A stretch of DNA of 64,000 nt from Paragordius varius (lineage: Eukaryota; Nematomorpha): contig OZ176052.1 in the NCBI GenBank assembly GCA_964247055.1, positions 5,890,001-5,954,000 of the forward strand. The letters are read 5' to 3'. The notes below the pieces were generated by a model that ran no database searches, was not told the DNA's origin, and saw nothing but the letters and a program-made list of their open reading frames with translations. The position numbers were made by a program, and so were the translations under genes. Shown here piece after piece: positions 58,005 through 64,000 of the stretch (positions are counted from its first letter, which is position 1; every line of letters starts with the position of its first letter).

Positions 58005-58440
58005 ATAGAAAAATGCATCAGGATTATCACGGAGCTTTTGGTTTTGGCCTTTAGGAGTGAAAGAAGGTTTACTTTTGTGGTATTCATATTATAAAAAATT
58101 TTGCCAAAAGCGTGCTAAATAAAAAATTTTTGGTGAAAGCAAAATGCTCCATTTCAATATCATTAAAGAATCATAAAATACATATAAAATATACATTAGT
58201 ATAAAACATTTTTATATTTTTTGAAAATTAATAATTATTTTGCTTATACGTAGTTTATGATTTTTATTATTGCTATATTAATATCAAGCGGTTAGCTTTC
58301 ATCCGTTTATTTAACCAAAGAACAATTGCAATTTTCTGATATGGAGCAGTTATTAAAAAAAGTAAATAACTTTCTTAAATCATTCATAAGAGCTAAAACC
58401 AAAAACACGATAATCTAGATACATTCTTTTATGTATATAT
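58003..58440. mobile_element. short (~440-bp) copy of the palindromic element
   Basis: The left arm GCATCAGGATTATCACGGAG and GCTTTTGGTTTTGGCC is mirrored by AACCAAAAACACGATAATCT near 58395-58420 and by AAGTAAATAACTTTCTTAAA near 58360. The middle of the longer copies is missing. Confidence 0.6.
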
Positions 58441-58867
58441 TTATATCAAGGTATATTTTTGTACCCCCCATTTTGAACGCTGTAGCCAGCCATTTTTTAT
58501 CTATTTGAGGATATTTGCGACTTAAGTTAGACACCCTTGTTTGTTAAACTAAAAACTTTATTGAAAAGTTAACAAAACTTAAAAATCTTTTTAACCAAAT
58601 ATATCCATACATTCAATCAATGGTTTTATAAAAATGTATTTTAATTACCATAAACATTGTATTTAAAGCATATAATAGTGAATAGCAAAATTTATTTATT
58701 TTATATTCTAAAACATTACTATAAATATACATTGTAATAAAATTAAAATGGAAAAACATTAAACGTTAACAATGTGAGAAAAACAGATGTCTATGCAACA
58801 GTTGTAATTTTTAGTTTTGGTTCCCATGCATAAATTGATATCTACAGGAGAATAGCTGCTATTTAAT
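58441..58867. other. gene-free stretch upstream of SLC51A
   Basis: AT-rich DNA with no recognised element. The SLC51A promoter and 5' leader presumably lie here, but no core motif stands out. Confidence 0.4.
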
Positions 58868-61800
58868 ATGGCTTTAATTAGTATGAATTTTGAAATTCCG
58901 TGTACTCCTACGGTTCCAACTGTTGTGGAAGTATTTAACGGTATTAAATAATTTTTTTTAATAATAGATATAATATAATCGATTTGCTTTGTATATTTAT
59001 AAATATTTTATAATTAGATATCACCCCATTAGGATACGTATTTTTATCCATTGCCATGCTTCTTTGCATTTTTACCTTTTTGATCTTTGTGGATGAATTT
59101 TATTATATTCATGTGAAAGTTCCATACAAGACACATAAAGAACGTTTGTATTGGCTTATTGGGTTGTTTCCAGTAATATTTATATTTTTGATTTTTTACT
59201 TATTTTACCTATTCCCATACCATAACTAAAATATGTAATTAATGTGCCTAATTGATTTTTTGGCACATATTTTGACACAACATACTTTGACATATCAATG
59301 CTGTTTGTGCTTAGTTGATTGCATTGTCAATAATTTTAATTAGTATTTTACAAAATATTCTCAAATCTTGTTTCTTTCTCAATACCCAGAGGTATATCGC
59401 ATTATCAAACTTTTTTCGCACATTTAAATCATTGTCGTTATTGAACAAAAAGCGCATAATTTTTAAATTTGATCATGTCAGAAGTTATATAACGAGATAC
59501 TGTTTAATGGTGTCAAACACTATTAGGACTCACTATGTTTTCTTATATATTATATGCATTTTTTTTAAAATAAATAATTTTATTTGTTTTAAGAATTTAT
59601 AAAGTTTTGACATTAGTAGCCTGTTTTAAGTGAGATGGAAAATATATTGTTAGTAAATTTTCATTAAAATTATTTGTCTACAATTTTTTGACATAAATTA
59701 GACTAATATGATTTTCAGAATTTCTTTTATATCTATTTTATTTAAATTTTTTATATAATATATTTGGAATTTTGATATTTTTTTTAATAAATATTAAATG
59801 GTGTTTCCTTTTTGTTTTTAATAAATTAATTTGATTTTTAAGCAAAAGGTTTATTGTTTAACATTAATATTCGAGATCCGAATTTTATGTTTCCCAATAT
59901 TTGTGTTCTTTAATATTGGCGACATTCCATTAATCATAATTATTTTCTAAATAACTGACCTTAAACATTATAGCACATAAATTTTAGTTTTTGTCAATTA
60001 AATAGATATATATATATATTAAATTATGTTTACAGAATAAATACTTCTATAAATTTGGAATGATAAGGTACATTTTATGTTTTGGTATGTAATTTCATTT
60101 GTTGAAGCAAATACCGTTAATAAAATCAATATATATTTATATAAATATAAAGATAAAAATATGGACATAGGATTTATAGACAAATAAATTACTAACCTTG
60201 GGTTAATATTTTCCACTTTTAAATTATTACAGGTATTTTCATGGGCATCCCTTTTGGGTATAGTTGTACCCCGATCAGGTGTTTTGGTCGATTTTGTTGC
60301 CTCGGTGTAAGTTTTTTAAATTTTAAAATTGTCGATGTTATATATATAAATCATTTTACATTAAATTATAATATATATATTTATATTTATAATAAATATT
60401 TACATTTCTAATATAATTATGCTTTATATGAATTTTTTTGCCAAATTTAACCATATACTTTTGTTGAGAAAATATTTTTACACTTTTATTTTGCATTTCG
60501 ACTTGGTAAAATAAATTTTTTTAATACTAAAATGGATTATTATTCCGAATACTTGTATATTATTGTTCAGTTTTTAATTTTAAGATACAAATAAAATAAA
60601 TTTTTTTGTTATTTATTTTTTTTGTGAATATACAGATATCTATCAATCGTAGTCTTCCAATTTTTCCAACTTATCGTAGAATATTTCGGGGGCAAATCTT
60701 GCATGCTTGAAATTTTATCAGAATCAAAACTTAATTTGCGAAGTCCACCCCTAGGGTGTTGTTGTCCCTGTTTACCTGATATACCATTTGTCAAGTAATA
60801 TTTTAGAGATTTTTAAGGCCAATATAAATGAATTTGAATTGAAAATTAGATAATGTGAATAAGAATTTTTGAAATAGTTATTAATAATGAAAATTGTATT
60901 GACCTTTTTATAAATGTTAAATTTAACTAGTACCCTTAAAAGTACATAATATTTAGCATTCATATTTTAAACAAAGTTCAATAAATCCAAAGCAGGATTT
61001 TTTATTTAGTTATTTATGGTGAACATTTGCAGTAAACTTTTTCTTAAAATAATTTTGATTTGGATACAATGATTTAAATAGATCTGAATATTAGATTTAA
61101 ATTTTTATAAGAAATGGCTGGTGTCATGTTTTTTACATAAGATTGAACTGTATTTAAATCTTGTTTTCCATGGTATTATATGCTAGGTAAATTGATTGTT
61201 TGGTTTATATTTTCAACAAAAAATTATGTTTTACTGCAAAACAAAGTTAAATTTTTTTATTTCGCGCTTGTATTTATCTAAAAAAATTTTTAAAAAATGA
61301 CTAAAAATTTTAATTTCCTCTATGTATGTTTTATCTTTTAGAACAAATTTTAATCGTATCAAAGCCATAGTTTATCAAATTGCTCTCATTCGGCCAATCC
61401 TAATTTTTATAGCAGCAGTGCTTTGGACTGATGGAAGTTATACACCTGGCCAAGTAAATATTATATACATTTAATTTTTTCTCATTTTTTTACGTTTTTG
61501 TTTGAGAATGTAGAGTGTTTATATATTTTTTCAAAATTTTTGCTAATGTATTAAACCAATCAATATCCATTAAAAATATTGCAATTTTGATTTGTGTTCA
61601 GTTCATTGAATCAAAGTTATTTATTTTTTAAAATTTGATACATTCATATTTATAGTGGATTTACATCATTTGTTATTAAAAGAGTCTTTTTTAGCTTCAT
61701 TTTTTAACGTTTGTTATATATCGATTGATGGTCTTTACAATATTAAGAATATAAATTTATTAATTAATATTTTTGGAAAAACAACAAATTTTTTCTTTGA

Positions 61801-63708
61801 TCATATTGTGGAAAATATGTAATTTTTTATTTACACTTTGTAGTTTTTTCATTTTTTTTTCATTTAAAATCTATATAAATATTTTATAGTATTCTGATGG
61901 AATACTAATAAGGATTTTTTGCTACAAATTTTTAAAACATTGGCCTTCCAGCATAACCATACCAAATTTTGATGGGTTTTTTGGGCCTAATAAATATATG
62001 TAAATTATACTGTATTTTTACAACTATTTTTTTGCTATTCAGATACAATATATATGGTTTATCTTAATCACAGACATATTGTCTTTAACAAGAATGTTTG
62101 TTAAATAGGTGTATTTTATCATCCATATTGATATTCCTTTTTAATATAAAGCAGAAATTAAAAATGAAAAAAAAATTTATAATATTGATTTTTGCACATT
62201 TTTATGCATATTCTTGTGTTTACTAGGCGTTAATATAATGATCTCTCTTTTACAATCTTTAACACATATTAATAATAATTCAATTTAAGAATCTTTTTTA
62301 TGATAATTCTTAAAGAATATTGTATATTATATGGTAAATATTTTAAATTTAAGACGCCTTTTTGAGTAAATGGCAATTATGTTTTGACACTTTATTATTA
62401 AAATTGGCTCAAGGTACAAAATTTAATTGTATAATTATTTTACGGTTCATAGATTTAATAAATATAATTTAATGTTAATTGTAATTAGCCTGGTTATTGT
62501 TTTTATCATTATAAATTTTAGTTTTTTTTTCTCTTTTTTACAGTATCTGTTAAGAAATAGGTTTTATTTTAAAAACCTTTTTGCCATTAGACAAGCGCAT
62601 TACTTGCAACATACCCTTGATTTGTAAAAAAATATATGTTGCTTATATGTTAATACCTTTTGAATATAGCTTTCTTTGGCTAATGCATATCTTTACCTCA
62701 CAATTTTAACGACCATATCTACGCTATTGGGTATGTATGGACTCATAATTATATTTCGAATATCAAAACCACATTTACGTGAACACAACATTGTGATCAA
62801 ATTTATTAGCGTTCAACTTGTACTGATATTCAGTAATTTGCAAGGGTCAGTTTTGGAATTGCTAACGACCAAAGATATATTCCCTTGTAGTCCTCCGTTT
62901 TCATCTAAAACTAGAGGGCTTGGTAAGGATACTTTTAATTTAATATACAAATTTTAATTTAAAAAAAGTTGTTAGTATAGTTAGCTTTCATCACAATCTT
63001 TTTTGAGAGTGATTTTTATATTGCTTGAATGAGTCACACTACAAATTGTTTCACCATTTTTTGAAATATACGTAGGACTTGAAAAAAAGATAGAAAAGAT
63101 GGTTAATGCAAAAGTCGTTATATTACGGATTTTAACAACTGTTATTACAAAACATAACCAATCCGTTAATTACCATTACAATAATTATCATATTACGCAA
63201 AATACCCTTAAACCGATTTTCAAAACATATTATCATTTATGTCATTGAGGAAAATATAGATATAATCTGCCAATATGGCACAACCATATTCTAATTTATA
63301 TTTTATCATAAGGTTTTTCACTCAATTCTCCTTTTCTTATAAGAATGTCTCTTCAAAAATTACCTCATACATTTGATTAATTATTTCTTACCAAATATTT
63401 TCCTTGTAGAACTAAATCACATGCTCTTGATCTTGGAATGCTTCTTGTTAGCTACCATCCTACATCATTATTATCGCAAAGAAGCTATGCATAGTCGAAT
63501 CAAATCCTCAACAACTATTTCGACTTTTGGTGACCATAATATCAATAATAAAAGCAAGAACAATAGTATTGTTGCAAACAATATTGTATTACAAGACGGT
63601 TCTACCGCATCAACGTTATCAACGACTGAGGAGAGTGGAGAAAATACGATTGGCGGTTCACCTTACCCTGCTCATCATACATATCATTATGATGGGCAAT
63701 ATGGGTGA
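58868..63708 (+). CDS. SLC51A: organic solute transporter alpha subunit (OST-alpha), seven exons
   Basis: Exons 58868-58940, 59018-59172, 60233-60306, 60636-60794, 61342-61453, 62670-62922 and 63410-63708 join in phase to 374 codons plus stop (human protein 340). OST-alpha is a seven-helix plasma-membrane protein that, with the single-pass beta subunit, exports bile acids and steroids by facilitated diffusion. Matching blocks: LYWLIGLFPVFSWASLLGIV; YLSIVVFQFFQLIVEYFGGK; the cysteine cluster GCCCPCLP around residues 142-146, a lipidation motif in the family; LREHNIVIKF; PCSPPFSSKTRG; MLLILECFLLATILHHYYRK. The N-terminal exon (MALISMNFEIPCTPTVP) precedes the first helix. The Ser/Thr/Asn-rich C-tail is about 40 residues longer than in vertebrates. 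Introns range from 77 to 1216 bp. The stop codon lies inside a GTGAGT that could act as a splice donor (63705-63710), so a longer isoform is possible. No beta subunit is seen in the window. Confidence 0.9.
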
Positions 63709-63919
63709 GTTTTTTTGATTTGATATAAAAAAAATTGTGAAAGCGGGACCAATTAAAAATTTGGCAATATCCTTTATCCTATATCCCATATTTAACCAGT
63801 ATATATCAAAAATTTTAAGTAAATTTATTATTAAAACAAGTCGTGAAAAGAGATAAAAAATTATTTTAATAAAAAAGAAAATTAAAATTGATCGGTCTGG
63901 TATTTAAAAAGTTTTTTGA
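63709..63919. other. short intergenic stretch
   Basis: Nothing recognised between the SLC51A stop and the Penelope-like fragment. Confidence 0.4.
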
Positions 63920-64000
63920 GAATGTGAAAAGTGTTATATTGGTCAAACGGGTAGAAAAATTATTGCACGAATAAAGGAGCATCAAGCTTGCCTGAAAAAT
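63920..64000 (+). mobile_element. GIY-YIG endonuclease domain of a Penelope-like element, cut by window edge
   Basis: The 27 codons at the end read ECEKCYIGQTGRKIIARIKE then HQACLKN. This is the core of the GIY-YIG nuclease (CxxC, YIGQTGR, Arg, EH) as found at the C-terminus of Penelope-like retroelement proteins. The upstream reverse transcriptase is not present in the window, so this is a 5'-truncated piece, or only its end is in view. Whether it is intact cannot be judged. Confidence 0.8.

Noticed and set aside
60609-60794. Minus-strand open frame of 61 codons
   Set aside because: It is the antisense shadow of SLC51A exon 4, whose plus-strand translation contains the family's GCCCPCLP motif.
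63527-63718. Second plus-strand open frame overlapping the SLC51A C-tail
   Set aside because: Frame-shifted shadow of the exon-7 sequence, with Ile/Thr/Leu-rich composition and no homology.

Overview
The window is strongly AT-rich animal nuclear DNA. It holds five spliced or single-exon genes whose products align with well-known animal families, and GT-AG introns with ATAG or TTTAG acceptors fit every exon join. The genes are a TXNDC17-like thioredoxin, the cohesin loader NIPBL/SCC2/Nipped-B, a NUDT8-like Nudix hydrolase, an oxytocin/vasopressin-type GPCR and the organic solute transporter alpha subunit SLC51A. An oxytocin-type receptor together with SLC51A points to a bilaterian animal. The phylum cannot be fixed from the sequence. 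Several introns are only 22-33 nt long, which is exceptional for an animal and may help place it (dicyemids are a known case), but most introns here are 65-1100 nt.

Layout. 1-7.9 kb: TXNDC17 (+, 3203-4256) in otherwise gene-poor DNA, followed by a low-copy tandem/dispersed repeat (5.6-6.25 kb) and a small hAT MITE. 7.9-26.5 kb: NIPBL on the minus strand, 50 coding exons that I could join in phase into 2552 codons. Its introns carry three hAT MITEs, a duplicated exon fragment and other small repeats. 26.5-27.4 kb: NUDT8 on the plus strand, head to head with NIPBL across 133 bp. 27.4-41.3 kb: no gene. It holds hAT-derived elements, a family of ~1-kb palindromic (long inverted repeat) elements, and a 3.65-kb minisatellite. 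41.3-43.9 kb: the GPCR gene (+, three coding exons). 43.9-50.3 kb: repeats and a second, older array of the same minisatellite family, part of it inverted. 51.7-55.0 kb: a 3.27-kb hAT transposon with terminal inverted repeats and an exact 8-bp target duplication; it contains a decayed transposase plus a second, inverted, partly deleted copy. 55.7-58.4 kb: colinear pieces of an RTE-like LINE interrupted by a tandem repeat, then two more palindromic elements. 58.9-63.7 kb: SLC51A (+, seven coding exons). The last 81 bases encode the GIY-YIG domain typical of Penelope-like elements, cut by the window edge.

The genes do not form a pathway. The only evident functional coupling is the probable shared promoter of NIPBL (chromosome cohesion) and NUDT8 (mitochondrial nucleotide/CoA hydrolysis). 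The most unusual signals are the ultrashort introns, the TXNDC17 active site that keeps only one of its two cysteines, the two minisatellite arrays whose oldest units form an in-frame 13-residue peptide repeat, and the hAT element carrying two convergent transposase copies.
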